Source: AP-15 sp963772965 (GTDB taxonomy: Bacteria; Pseudomonadota; Alphaproteobacteria; ATCC43930; CGMCC-115725). From it: DNA of 64,000 nt. The stretch's first letter is position 1, and each line of letters begins with the position of its first letter. Of the stretch, positions 28,621 through 35,857 are shown one piece after another. Below the pieces are notes generated by a model. The model did no database searches. It was not told the DNA's origin and saw nothing but the letters and a program-made list of their open reading frames with translations. The stretch covers positions 124,001-188,000 of the forward strand of contig CAVYZU010000013.1 of assembly GCA_963772965.1 (NCBI GenBank), read 5' to 3'. A program made the position numbers and the translations under genes.

Positions 28621-28780
28621 AATTCCCGTAGAACCGGGAGATAACCGGGAAATTTCTTGGCTGTTCATACAAAAGCCTAGCCAAACCAATTAGTTAGGCC
28701 TAAATCATATGCAAGCTAATCGGGAATTTCTGACCCCTAATCGGGAATTCTCCGATCGGAACCGGGAATTCACGGGAATT
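28621..28780. repeat. Short CGGGAATT direct repeats
   Basis: The octamer CGGGAATT occurs at about 28721, 28742, 28763 and 28773, with CGGGAAATT at 28646 and the inverse AATTCCCG at 28621. Spacing is irregular, about 10-21 bases in the core. Similar GGGAATT-rich intergenic repeats occur in alphaproteobacterial genomes. The array lies in the roughly 600-base gene-free gap (28545-29151) between gluconokinase and minC; apart from it and the hairpin pair downstream I see no gene there. Confidence 0.6.
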
Positions 28781-28971
28781 GCCTCTCGGCCTTTGGAAGC
28801 CGCCGCCATCGTGAGCCCTGCGTGGGGCTGCCGCCCAACATCGTTCTCTATGCCGTCTTATCGCGCGCGCGATCTCGCTCGCGGCCGGCGGTGTGCATAC
28901 CCGACGATTGTGGCGAGAACACTATCCGCTTCTTAAGTCGCATTATTTAGCTGCGGGTGGAGGTTCGACTT

Positions 28972-29023
28972 ACCGGCGAACGCCGGTATCCATGGCTGAT
29001 TTGGGTCCCGACCTTCGTCGGGA
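28972..29023. repeat. Paired-hairpin dispersed repeat upstream of minC
   Basis: Two perfect or near-perfect hairpins follow each other: ACCGGCGAACGCCGGT (28972-28987) and TCCCGACCTTCGTCGGGA (29006-29023), joined by a spacer with ATCCATGG and ending ATGACGAG. The same type of unit recurs downstream of minE at 31302-31412. It looks like a REP-type palindromic repeat. Confidence 0.65.
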
Positions 29024-29199
29024 TGACGAGATTGAGTTCCGCGAAAATGTCGGAATAACCCTAACATCGCCAGCGAAGATCCAGTGTAACGCGGTTCACA
29101 CTGCAGAATGACCGCGCCCGTGGAAGCGAAAGCGGTTGCGGGGGGCGCGGTTTGGGATTAACCCGGATTGGTCACACGGCGGCGGGTGGTTTCAACCAT

Positions 29200-29991
29200 A
29201 TGGCGGGTAGTCTGGTTCAGGGTGCGGTCTTTACAATCATGGTGGTGCGCGCCGGAATGCTGCGCGATTCCGCTTTTGAGGCGGAGTTAGCCGAGCAGAT
29301 CCGCCGCAGCCCGCGATTTTTTCTGAACGCGCCGGTCATTCTCGATCTTCGCGACATAGCCGAGTTTTCGACACCCGAGCAATTCGCCGACGCCAGGACT
29401 ACGTTGCGCCGCCACACGCTTACCTTGGTTGGGGTGCAAAATGCGCTCCCCGCGCAAATCGAGGCCGCGGCTGCGGCCGGGCTCGCCAGTTTCGCGCCCA
29501 ACTCGACCGGTCCGCGCCGGCAGCGCGCACCGGAACCAGCCGCGCCCCCGCGCCCGCCGCCCCAAAATGCAGCACAACCCAGCGCGCCCCAGGCCGGCCC
29601 GCCACAACCCGCCTCAACGCCCCCCTCCCCAACCCCGTCGTCCCAGATCGAGCGTGAGGCTATGCCAAGGAGCCGGCTGATCAGCCAGCCGGTGCGCTCG
29701 GGAATGCAGATCTATGCCCGCGGCGCCGACTTGATCGTGACGGCGGCGGTCAGCCCGGGCGCCGAGATCATCGCCGACGGCAATATCCATGTTTACGGAC
29801 CGTTGCGCGGCCGCGCCCTCGCCGGGGCTGCCGGCGACCCTGAAGCGCGAATCTTTTGCAGCCGCTTCGAGGCCGAACTCGTCAGCATCGCCGGACGCTA
29901 CTTGGTCAGCGAGCAAATGCCGCCGGAAGAGCGCGGATTACCGGTGCAAATCGCACTCGTCGATGACCGGTTGACCATTACCCGCAATTGA
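29200..29991 (+). CDS. minC: Septum site-determining protein MinC
   Basis: MinC inhibits FtsZ assembly away from mid-cell, activated by MinD. The N-terminal FtsZ-binding domain reads LVQGAVFTIMVVRAGMLRDS and FFLNAPVILDLRDI. A Pro/Ala-rich linker (about residues 105-155) follows, then the C-terminal MinD-binding beta-helix (GMQIYARGADLIVTAAVSPG, ADGNIHVYGPLRGRALAGA). ATG 29200 aligns with the family N-terminus and gives 263 residues; the frame is also open from TTG 29152, adding 16 residues. An ATG at 29108 opens a short out-of-frame peptide and is not the start unless there is an indel. minD and minE follow, so this is the minCDE operon. Confidence 0.93.
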   Translation: MAGSLVQGAVFTIMVVRAGMLRDSAFEAELAEQIRRSPRFFLNAPVILDLRDIAEFSTPEQFADARTTLRRHTLTLVGVQNALPAQIEAAAAAGLASFAPNSTGPRRQRAPEPAAPPRPPPQNAAQPSAPQAGPPQPASTPPSPTPSSQIEREAMPRSRLISQPVRSGMQIYARGADLIVTAAVSPGAEIIADGNIHVYGPLRGRALAGAAGDPEARIFCSRFEAELVSIAGRYLVSEQMPPEERGLPVQIALVDDRLTITRN

Positions 29992-30088
29992 GGGTCATCA
30001 TAAGGCTAGCGACACGCGTCGAGCGCTGCTCGCTACGCGGCCGGGATCGCATTTTAGGCCGGCCGGCCGGGGGAAGGGGGAGGTCTTT

Positions 30089-30904
30089 TTGCCAGCAAAA
30101 GTTATTGTGCTCACCTCAGGCAAGGGCGGCGTCGGCAAGACGACCAGCGCCGCCGCGGTCGCAGCGGGTTTGGCGTTGCGCGGCCACCGCACGGTCGTTA
30201 TCGATTTCGATGTCGGGCTGCGCAATCTCGATCTCGTGATGGGCTGCGAGCGCCGCGTCGTTTTTGACTTTATCAATGTCATCAATGGCGACGCCAAGCT
30301 CAATCAGGCGCTGATCAAGGATAAGCGCAACGATCAGCTTTATGTTTTTCCGACGTCGCAAACCCGCGACAAGGATGCGCTGAAACGTGACGGGGTCGAG
30401 CGGGTGCTCGATGAGCTTAAGGAAAGCTTTGACTACATCATCTGCGACAGCCCAGCCGGGATCGAGCATGGCGCCATCACCGCGCTGTACTTTGCCGACA
30501 CCGCGATCATCGTGACCAACCCCGAGGTCTCCTCGGTGCGCGACAGCGACCGCATCATCGGCATCCTCGCCTCGAAATCGCGGCGCGCCGAAAACAACAT
30601 GGAGCCGGTCGAGGTTCATTTGTTGCTGACCCGCTATTCGCCGGAGCGGGTCGAAAAGGGCGAGATGCTGGCGATCGAGGATGTCAAAGAGATCCTGTCG
30701 ATCCCGCTGCTCGGCGTCGTTCCCGAATCGGAATCGGTGTTGAAAGCGTCGAACACCGGAACCCCGGTCGTATTCGACGAGGGCAGCCTTGCGGGCCAGG
30801 CCTATATGGATGCCGTCGCCCGGCTGCTCGGCGAAGATCGCGAGTTGCGCTTTTTGCGACCCGAGCGGCGCAGCTTTTTCCGCAGCCTGTTCGGACGCGC
30901 GTGA
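30089..30904 (+). CDS. minD: Septum site-determining ATPase MinD
   Basis: A 271-residue ParA-type ATPase that binds the membrane with ATP, recruits MinC and oscillates with MinE. The deviant Walker A is SGKGGVGKTTSAAAVAAG, Walker B is YIICDSPAGIEHGA, and the C-terminal amphipathic membrane helix is visible as RSFFRSLFGRA. The start is a TTG at 30089 with a very strong GGGGGAGG ribosome site; no ATG fits better. Its TGA overlaps the ATG of minE. Confidence 0.97.
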   Translation: MPAKVIVLTSGKGGVGKTTSAAAVAAGLALRGHRTVVIDFDVGLRNLDLVMGCERRVVFDFINVINGDAKLNQALIKDKRNDQLYVFPTSQTRDKDALKRDGVERVLDELKESFDYIICDSPAGIEHGAITALYFADTAIIVTNPEVSSVRDSDRIIGILASKSRRAENNMEPVEVHLLLTRYSPERVEKGEMLAIEDVKEILSIPLLGVVPESESVLKASNTGTPVVFDEGSLAGQAYMDAVARLLGEDRELRFLRPERRSFFRSLFGRA

Positions 30905-31263
30905 TGCGGCTCCTCGATCTGCTGTTTCCGGAGCGCCGGAACACCGCCGCGATCGCCCGTGACCGCCTGAAGATTGTGCTCGCCCATGAGCGCGCGAGCA
31001 GCCAAGCGCCCGATTTCCTGCCGACTTTGCAAAAAGAGCTGCTCGACGTCGTCGGCCGTTATATCGATCTTCGCGACGACATGCTGCGGGTCAATGTCGC
31101 CCGGTCGGGCGAGACTTCGCTGTTGGAGATCAATGTCGAGCTCGACGGCGCGACGATCAAATCGGTCAAAAACGGCGCCGCCAAGCCGAAAGTGGCACCG
31201 GCGCCGATCGTCGTGCCAAAACCCGACCCCGGCTCGCACCCGCCCTGGGTAAAGCCGGACTGA
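30904..31263 (+). CDS. minE: Cell division topological specificity factor MinE (long C-terminus)
   Basis: A 119-residue MinE that stimulates MinD ATPase and drives pole-to-pole oscillation. The N-terminal membrane/MinD-binding part is MRLLDLLFPERRNTAAIARD with RLKIVLAHERA, and the topological domain holds FLPTLQKELLDVVGRYIDL. After the usual end near residue 90 there is a Pro/Lys-rich tail (PIVVPKPDPGSHPPW), so the protein is about 30 residues longer than E. coli MinE (88). The ATG overlaps the minD stop (TGATG); a GTG just before it (30901) is in frame but less likely. Confidence 0.96.
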   Translation: MRLLDLLFPERRNTAAIARDRLKIVLAHERASSQAPDFLPTLQKELLDVVGRYIDLRDDMLRVNVARSGETSLLEINVELDGATIKSVKNGAAKPKVAPAPIVVPKPDPGSHPPWVKPD

Positions 31264-31301
31264 CGCGGCCGATCGTCTGAGTTTCGTGCACCCACTTGTC
31301 A

Positions 31302-31412
31302 CCCCGACGCAGGCCGGGGCCCACCGTGCCGCGCCAGAAGCATTGTGTAACGGACTTGAGCTCTTTGATAGATTTCGAGCGGCCGAAGCATGGATCCCGG
31401 CCTTCGCCGGGA
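31302..31412. repeat. Paired-hairpin dispersed repeat downstream of minE
   Basis: Hairpin CCCCGACGCAGGCCGGGG at about 31302-31319 and hairpin TCCCGGCCTTCGCCGGGA at 31395-31412, the second preceded by ATGGA. This is the same pattern as at 28972-29023, with a longer spacer. It fills most of the 230-base gap before the hydrolase gene. Confidence 0.6.
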
Positions 31413-31493
31413 AGGTCAAATCATTTGCTGCCTTCGTATTGGTTGACACCGATAACCTGAAGCGCGCCCGCCCCGGCGAAATAGGAGAATGAC

Positions 31494-32186
31494 ATGGCGA
31501 CATACGTAATGATTCACGGCGCGTATCAGGGCGGGTGGATCTGGAAGCCGACCGCGACGCGCCTGCGGGAAGCCGGGCATCTCGTTTATGCGCCATCGCT
31601 CGATGGTTGCGGCGATCGGCGGGGTTCGCTGCGCCCGGGGATCTCGGTCGAGACCCATGCCACCGAGATCGCGAATCTGCTGTTTTACGAGGATTTGAAT
31701 GATGTCGTACTGACCGGCACCAGCTCCGGCGGTATGGTGCTGTGCCGGGCCGCCGAACTGGCGCGCGACCGCATCGCGCGGCTGATGTTTATCGATGCGC
31801 TGGCGTTGATGGATGGCGAACGGGTGGGGCAGATCGTCAATCGCCCGACGCCACGCGTGACAAGCGAATTGACGGTCGGGCCATCGCGCGAAGACGCCGA
31901 GAACCGCAGCTTCGCGGGATTGGCGCCGACGGCGAGGGCGTTTGCATTGGCGCGCTACACGCCGCACCCGATTGCGGCGATGGAAGAGCCGGTGGCGTTG
32001 AAAAGCTTTTGGTCCCAGCCGTGGAAAGCGACCGTGATCCGCTGCCGTCAAGCCCCCAACCCGGGCGAGACGCATCAGCGCCGCACCGCCGAGAAGCTTG
32101 GCGCCAAATATCTCGAAATCGACACCGGCCACTATCCGATGCTGTCCGATCCCGAGATACTGGCGCCGCTGTTGATCGAGGGATAA
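31494..32186 (+). CDS. Alpha/beta hydrolase
   Basis: A 230-residue alpha/beta-fold hydrolase. The N-terminal VMIHGAYQGGWIWKPTATRL has the HG oxyanion-hole motif. The nucleophile elbow is GTSSGG (GxSxG), an acidic residue is in LMFIDALAL, and the catalytic histidine is likely in IDTGHYPMLSDP. The layout is like the plant-esterase/salicylate-esterase group (EstC-type). The substrate is probably a small ester. The ribosome site TAGGAGAAT precedes ATG 31494. The enoyl-CoA hydratase gene lies 107 bases downstream on the same strand. Confidence 0.88.
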   Translation: MATYVMIHGAYQGGWIWKPTATRLREAGHLVYAPSLDGCGDRRGSLRPGISVETHATEIANLLFYEDLNDVVLTGTSSGGMVLCRAAELARDRIARLMFIDALALMDGERVGQIVNRPTPRVTSELTVGPSREDAENRSFAGLAPTARAFALARYTPHPIAAMEEPVALKSFWSQPWKATVIRCRQAPNPGETHQRRTAEKLGAKYLEIDTGHYPMLSDPEILAPLLIEG

Positions 32187-32293
32187 CAAAGGGGCCGCGT
32201 GCATTTGCGCCGACAGCCGCCGGGAATAGGATGCACTCATGTTGGAGCTGAGGTGTAGCCGCGATTGGTTACGCGCCGCGAGGAAAGCAGAAG

Positions 32294-33052
32294 ATGGCTT
32301 ATGAGTTCATACTGGCCGAGCGTCACGACGACATCGCGATCATCACGCTGAACCGGCCCGATAAGCTCAACGCGCTGAGCTTTGGGCTGGTGCGCGAACT
32401 CGACGAGGCGTTGACCGAATACGAGTCCGACGATGCGGTCAAAGCCGTGATCCTGACCGGTGCCGGGGAGCGCGCGTTTTCCGCCGGCGCCGATATTCAC
32501 GAAATGGCCGGGCTGTCGAGCGAGGAATTGACCCAGCGCCAGACCTTCCGCGGCGAGGCGACGTGGCACATCGCGAGTTTTTCCAAGCCAGTGATCGGCG
32601 CGATCAATGGGCTCGCTTATGGCGGCGCCGCCCTATTGTCCTCGACATTGGATTTGCGCATCGGCTGCGAGCGCACCCAGTTCCGGTTTCTCGCGGCGAG
32701 CTATGGCCGGGTCAACTCATCATGGTCATTGCCGTTGCTGGTCGGCCTGCCAAAGGCTAAGGAATTGCTCTATACCGGCCGGGTGGTCGGCGCCGAGGAG
32801 GCCGAACGCATCGGACTGTTGAACCGGGTCGTTCCGGCTGCGCGGCTAGTCGAGACCGCAGTCGAGATCGCCAGGATGATCGCCAAAAACGACTCGCGCA
32901 TGGTCCAAGGCATCAAGCGCTTGCTGCATGACGAAATCGGCATGGGCTGGCGCGAGCGTTATGCGACCGAAGAAGACGCGCGCGGCTCTTGGCTTGCCGC
33001 GGACCATCCGCGCGAAGGGTTCCGGGAGTTTCTCAGCCGCAAACCCGGCTGA
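32294..33052 (+). CDS. Enoyl-CoA hydratase/isomerase family protein
   Basis: A 252-residue crotonase-fold protein, probably acting on acyl-CoA in fatty or aromatic acid breakdown. It has IAIITLNRPDKLNALSFGL, the oxyanion-hole segment ERAFSAGADIHEMAG, and INGLAYGGAALLSSTLDLRI. The usual GGG of the second oxyanion region is reduced to YGGAALL. The C-terminal helices end ADHPREGFREFLSRKPG, typical of the family. The start ATG 32294 has AGGAAAGCAG upstream. A gap of about 340 bases follows it. Confidence 0.9.
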   Translation: MAYEFILAERHDDIAIITLNRPDKLNALSFGLVRELDEALTEYESDDAVKAVILTGAGERAFSAGADIHEMAGLSSEELTQRQTFRGEATWHIASFSKPVIGAINGLAYGGAALLSSTLDLRIGCERTQFRFLAASYGRVNSSWSLPLLVGLPKAKELLYTGRVVGAEEAERIGLLNRVVPAARLVETAVEIARMIAKNDSRMVQGIKRLLHDEIGMGWRERYATEEDARGSWLAADHPREGFREFLSRKPG

Positions 33053-33409
33053 TTCCGGAGAAGCCGCGCCGAGCCCCGGCGCGGTTCGAAGGCGCGACAC
33101 TTCAGCGGGCACCTTTAATCAGAAATCAATCAAATCGCTAAATACAGTTTTGTAATAACATTGCGCTCTGCAACCTCGGATAAAGTCTTCAAGAGTGCCG
33201 CTTATTAGTCGTGGTCATCAGCCCCGCCGATCCGCCGGGATACCCAATCAAGGGCATAAATTGATCGGCATCATCGGCCAATTCGCGTGGGTCATCTGTG
33301 CAACGGCTGATGCAGTCGCAATCGTTATTTGAGGATGACCCCGCGGCGCTGGTCGAGGCCATGAGTTCCCGAGCCGCTGGTTCCTCGACGGGGTGTCGAA
33401 CTCACTGTC
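33053..33409. other. Intergenic region, possibly holding a lost N-terminus
   Basis: No full gene is seen in these 357 bases. An ATG at 33310 opens MQSQSLFEDDPAALVEAMSS, and the frame of the next gene is open back to about 33365 (PLVPRRGVELTVVV) but has no start codon. A single indel near 33360 would join the two into one N-terminus for the glycosyltransferase. The 5' part is AT-richer (33110-33180) and may contain a promoter. Confidence 0.4.
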
Positions 33410-34468
33410 GTGGTGCCGACCTTTAACGAGCGCGACAACATCGAGCCGCTGCTTGCCCGGCTTGACGCAGCTTTATGTGAGATCCGCTGGGAGGTCGTAG
33501 TCGTCGACGATGATTCGCCCGACGGCACTGCCGAGATGGTGCGCGCTTTCGCCAAAAGCGATCCCCGCATCCGCTGTCTGCAGCGGATCGGCCGCCGCGG
33601 CTTGTCGACCGCGGTCATCGAAGGAATGCTTGCGAGCAGCGCCCCCTATCTTGCGGTGATCGACGCCGATCTACAACATGACGAGACCCTGCTTCCGCAA
33701 ATGCTGGCTGCACTCAAGGCGGAAAGCCTCGATGTAATTATCGGCAGCCGACACACCGATGGTGGAGGCGTCGCCGAGTGGGATCGCCGCCGGGAAACGA
33801 TCAGCAACATCGCGACGCGCCTTGCCCGCCTTGTTGTCGCCGCCGATCTGGCCGACCCGATGAGCGGTTTTTTCATGTTGACCCGGCCGGCTTTCGAGCA
33901 GGCGGTCCGACGTCTCTCAGGTCAGGGGTTCAAGATACTGCTCGATCTCTTTGCGTCGACCCCGACTGCCTATCGGTTCAAGGAGATTCCCTACGTCTTT
34001 ACCCAGCGCCGGCACGGCGAAAGCAAACTCGACAGCTTCGTCATCTGGGAATACCTGATGCTGCTGACCGACAAGCTGGTCGGACGCTACGTTCCGGCGC
34101 GCTTTGTTTCGTTTGCGGCAATTGGCGGTTCGGGCGTCGTCGTCCATTTCACGACGCTTTACCTGGGCTTAAAGCTGGTCTCGTTCCCGGCGGCGCAAGC
34201 GCTCGCGACCTTTGTCGCGATGACTAGCAACTTCGCGCTGAACAACGCGCTGACCTATCGCGATCGTCGCCTGACCGGTCGTCGGTTTATCACCGGGCTA
34301 CTTTCATTCTATGCCGTATGCAGTCTCGGCGCGGTGGCCAATGTCGGCATCGCCTCGGCAGCCTTTGCCCATCATTACACCTGGTGGGCCTCAGGCCTGG
34401 CGGGGGCGGTGGTCGGCGTCGTATGGAATTACGCGGTCTCTTCGGTCTTTACCTGGCAGCGCCGCTGA
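33410..34468 (+). CDS. GT2 glycosyltransferase fused to a GtrA-like membrane domain
   Basis: A protein of at least 352 residues. Residues about 1-220 are a polyprenyl-phosphate sugar transferase of the DPM1 type (VPTFNERDNIEPLLARL, VVVDDDSPDGTAEM, the VIDADLQHDETLLPQ metal site, and RRHGESKLD). Residues about 225-350 are a GtrA domain with four helices (FVSFAAIGGSGVVVHFTTLY and more), which likely moves the lipid-linked sugar across the membrane. The GTG at 33410 is only the first in-frame start; conserved residues (ELTVVVPTF) begin before it, so the true N-terminus lies upstream and may be hidden by an indel near 33360. Confidence 0.88.
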   Translation: MVPTFNERDNIEPLLARLDAALCEIRWEVVVVDDDSPDGTAEMVRAFAKSDPRIRCLQRIGRRGLSTAVIEGMLASSAPYLAVIDADLQHDETLLPQMLAALKAESLDVIIGSRHTDGGGVAEWDRRRETISNIATRLARLVVAADLADPMSGFFMLTRPAFEQAVRRLSGQGFKILLDLFASTPTAYRFKEIPYVFTQRRHGESKLDSFVIWEYLMLLTDKLVGRYVPARFVSFAAIGGSGVVVHFTTLYLGLKLVSFPAAQALATFVAMTSNFALNNALTYRDRRLTGRRFITGLLSFYAVCSLGAVANVGIASAAFAHHYTWWASGLAGAVVGVVWNYAVSSVFTWQRR

Positions 34469-34556
34469 GCCTAGCCGAGCGGTTTCGGTACTTTGACGCT
34501 TGCATTCGCCGTGGCTCACCGGGCGGGTAGATTAGCGTTTCCAATGAAGGCTGCGC

Positions 34557-35141
34557 TCAGCGGCCGTTGTCCGGGTAATCAGTGACCACGACCTCGTCGC
34601 TGGCAGTGTCCAGGACAGCGCAACTCAATTGGCGGCCGTTGGCGTGGTCGCGCGGGTCGCCGGCCGAGCCCGGGTTGATTACCAGCACCCGACCCACCCG
34701 CCGAACCAGCTGATGATGCGTGTGGCCGTAGCAGACGTAATCGGCGTCGGCCTCGGCGAACCGCTCCAATTCCGAGCTGTGTGGAAAGATGTATGCCCCG
34801 CGCGGCTCCCACGGCGTCGAGTGGACAAGCAATAATTTCTTCCCGCCGATCTCCAGTTTGATCCGGTGCGGGCGTTCGGCGAGCCACCCGAGCAGCGACT
34901 GGTCGATCCACTCCGCGGCGCGGGCGCGCGAGCCATGCGGTCCGAGAAACCCTTCTTCGTGATTCCCAAGAATTACGTGTGCGCCGCGATCACGCAGTAT
35001 TCGTGTGACCTCGTTCGAGAAGCGGTACTCATAGATGCTGTCGCCGAGACAGATCAGTTCGTCGCAATCGCCGATGATGTCGAGCGCGTGCAACAGTCCA
35101 TGCTGATTGCAATGCACATCGGAAACGATGCCAATCCTCAC
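34557..35141 (-). CDS. Metallophosphoesterase (YfcE-like)
   Basis: A 194-residue calcineurin-like phosphoesterase of the YfcE/MJ0936 group. The metal-binding motifs are in order: GIVSDVHCN (D-X-H), CLGDSIYE (GD), VILGNHEEGF (GNHE), a histidine in LLLVHSTPW, and YGHTHHQ (GHXH). It should hydrolyse phosphodiesters with two metal ions. Residues between GNHE and VHSTP are shorter than in larger phosphatases. It is convergent with the glycosyltransferase and 54 bases upstream of the stop of the MaoC-type gene on the same strand. Confidence 0.92.
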   Translation of the reverse strand: MRIGIVSDVHCNQHGLLHALDIIGDCDELICLGDSIYEYRFSNEVTRILRDRGAHVILGNHEEGFLGPHGSRARAAEWIDQSLLGWLAERPHRIKLEIGGKKLLLVHSTPWEPRGAYIFPHSSELERFAEADADYVCYGHTHHQLVRRVGRVLVINPGSAGDPRDHANGRQLSCAVLDTASDEVVVTDYPDNGR

Positions 35142-35195
35142 AGGGCCGGTCCCGCCTTAACCTGACCGGTGAGCGCAACGGCGGCCTCCCCCACC

Positions 35196-35717
35196 TTAGC
35201 CCTCGCCCGCCCGTGCAGGAGGGGATGGGAGCGGAGTTCGGCAACGCAGCAGGTTCATCGGCTTCAGGGTCATCACCACCTCGCCATTTTGGTTGAGCAC
35301 CTCGATGAAGGTGCGCAGCATGCCGCGATCGGGTTTGGAGCGCGAGCGCGTTGCTTCGAGCACCGTCACCCGCAGATGCAGCACATCGCCGGGCCGCACC
35401 GGGCGGGTCCAGCGCAATTCGTCGATGCCGGGCGAGGCGAGGCTCGCATGCCCCGGCAGAAAATTCTCGACAAACATCCGCATCATCATGCCGGCGGTAT
35501 GCCAGCCGCTGGCAATCAACCCATCAAACGGTCCGAGGGCTGCCTTCTGCGCATCGACATGCATCGGCTGCGGGTCGAACCGGCGAGCAAAATCCAAGAT
35601 CTCCGCCTCGGTGACTTCCGCATGGCCGAATTCGTAGACCGCGCCCGGTACGAAGTCCTCGAACCAGCGCTGGTCGATTGGCACGGCAAACTCGGATCGG
35701 CTCAAAGACGTCTCCAT
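35196..35717 (-). CDS. MaoC-like (R)-specific hydratase-type protein
   Basis: A 173-residue hot-dog-fold protein with the hydratase 2 motif: FARRFDPQPMHVDAQKA, followed by GLIASGWHTAGMMMRMFVEN. Members hydrate enoyl-CoA esters to (R)-3-hydroxyacyl-CoA, linked to beta-oxidation or PHB synthesis. The D and H of the usual D-X-H catalytic pair are seen as FDPQPMHVD. The last ten residues (SPPARAGEG) extend into a GC-rich intergenic repeat-like stretch and are probably an incidental extension. The start is ATG 35717. The upstream GMC oxidoreductase gene is divergent. Confidence 0.9.
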   Translation of the reverse strand: METSLSRSEFAVPIDQRWFEDFVPGAVYEFGHAEVTEAEILDFARRFDPQPMHVDAQKAALGPFDGLIASGWHTAGMMMRMFVENFLPGHASLASPGIDELRWTRPVRPGDVLHLRVTVLEATRSRSKPDRGMLRTFIEVLNQNGEVVMTLKPMNLLRCRTPLPSPPARAGEG

Positions 35718-35736
35718 GCTTCACGCCCGGACTGTC

Positions 35737-35755
35737 ATCCGGGGTTGACCCGGAT
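35737..35755. repeat. Short hairpin in the divergent MaoC/GMC gap
   Basis: ATCCGGGGTTGACCCGGAT forms a perfect 7-base stem (ATCCGGG/CCCGGAT) with a 5-base loop. It lies between two divergent genes and resembles the TCCGGG-type dispersed hairpins elsewhere in the window (for example near 57340-57370). Confidence 0.5.
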
Positions 35756-35857
35756 ATGCGCGATTGGATTACATCAACCCGACACAAAAGTCGCCGGCGC
35801 GCGGCAATCCGGCTTACGGTCGGGCGCGTGTCGGGAAAACGCCCGCGAGGGAGGGAG

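Noticed and set aside
28621..28780. CRISPR array
   Set aside because: The repeated unit is only about 8 bases with irregular spacing, no spacers of constant length, and no cas genes anywhere in the window.
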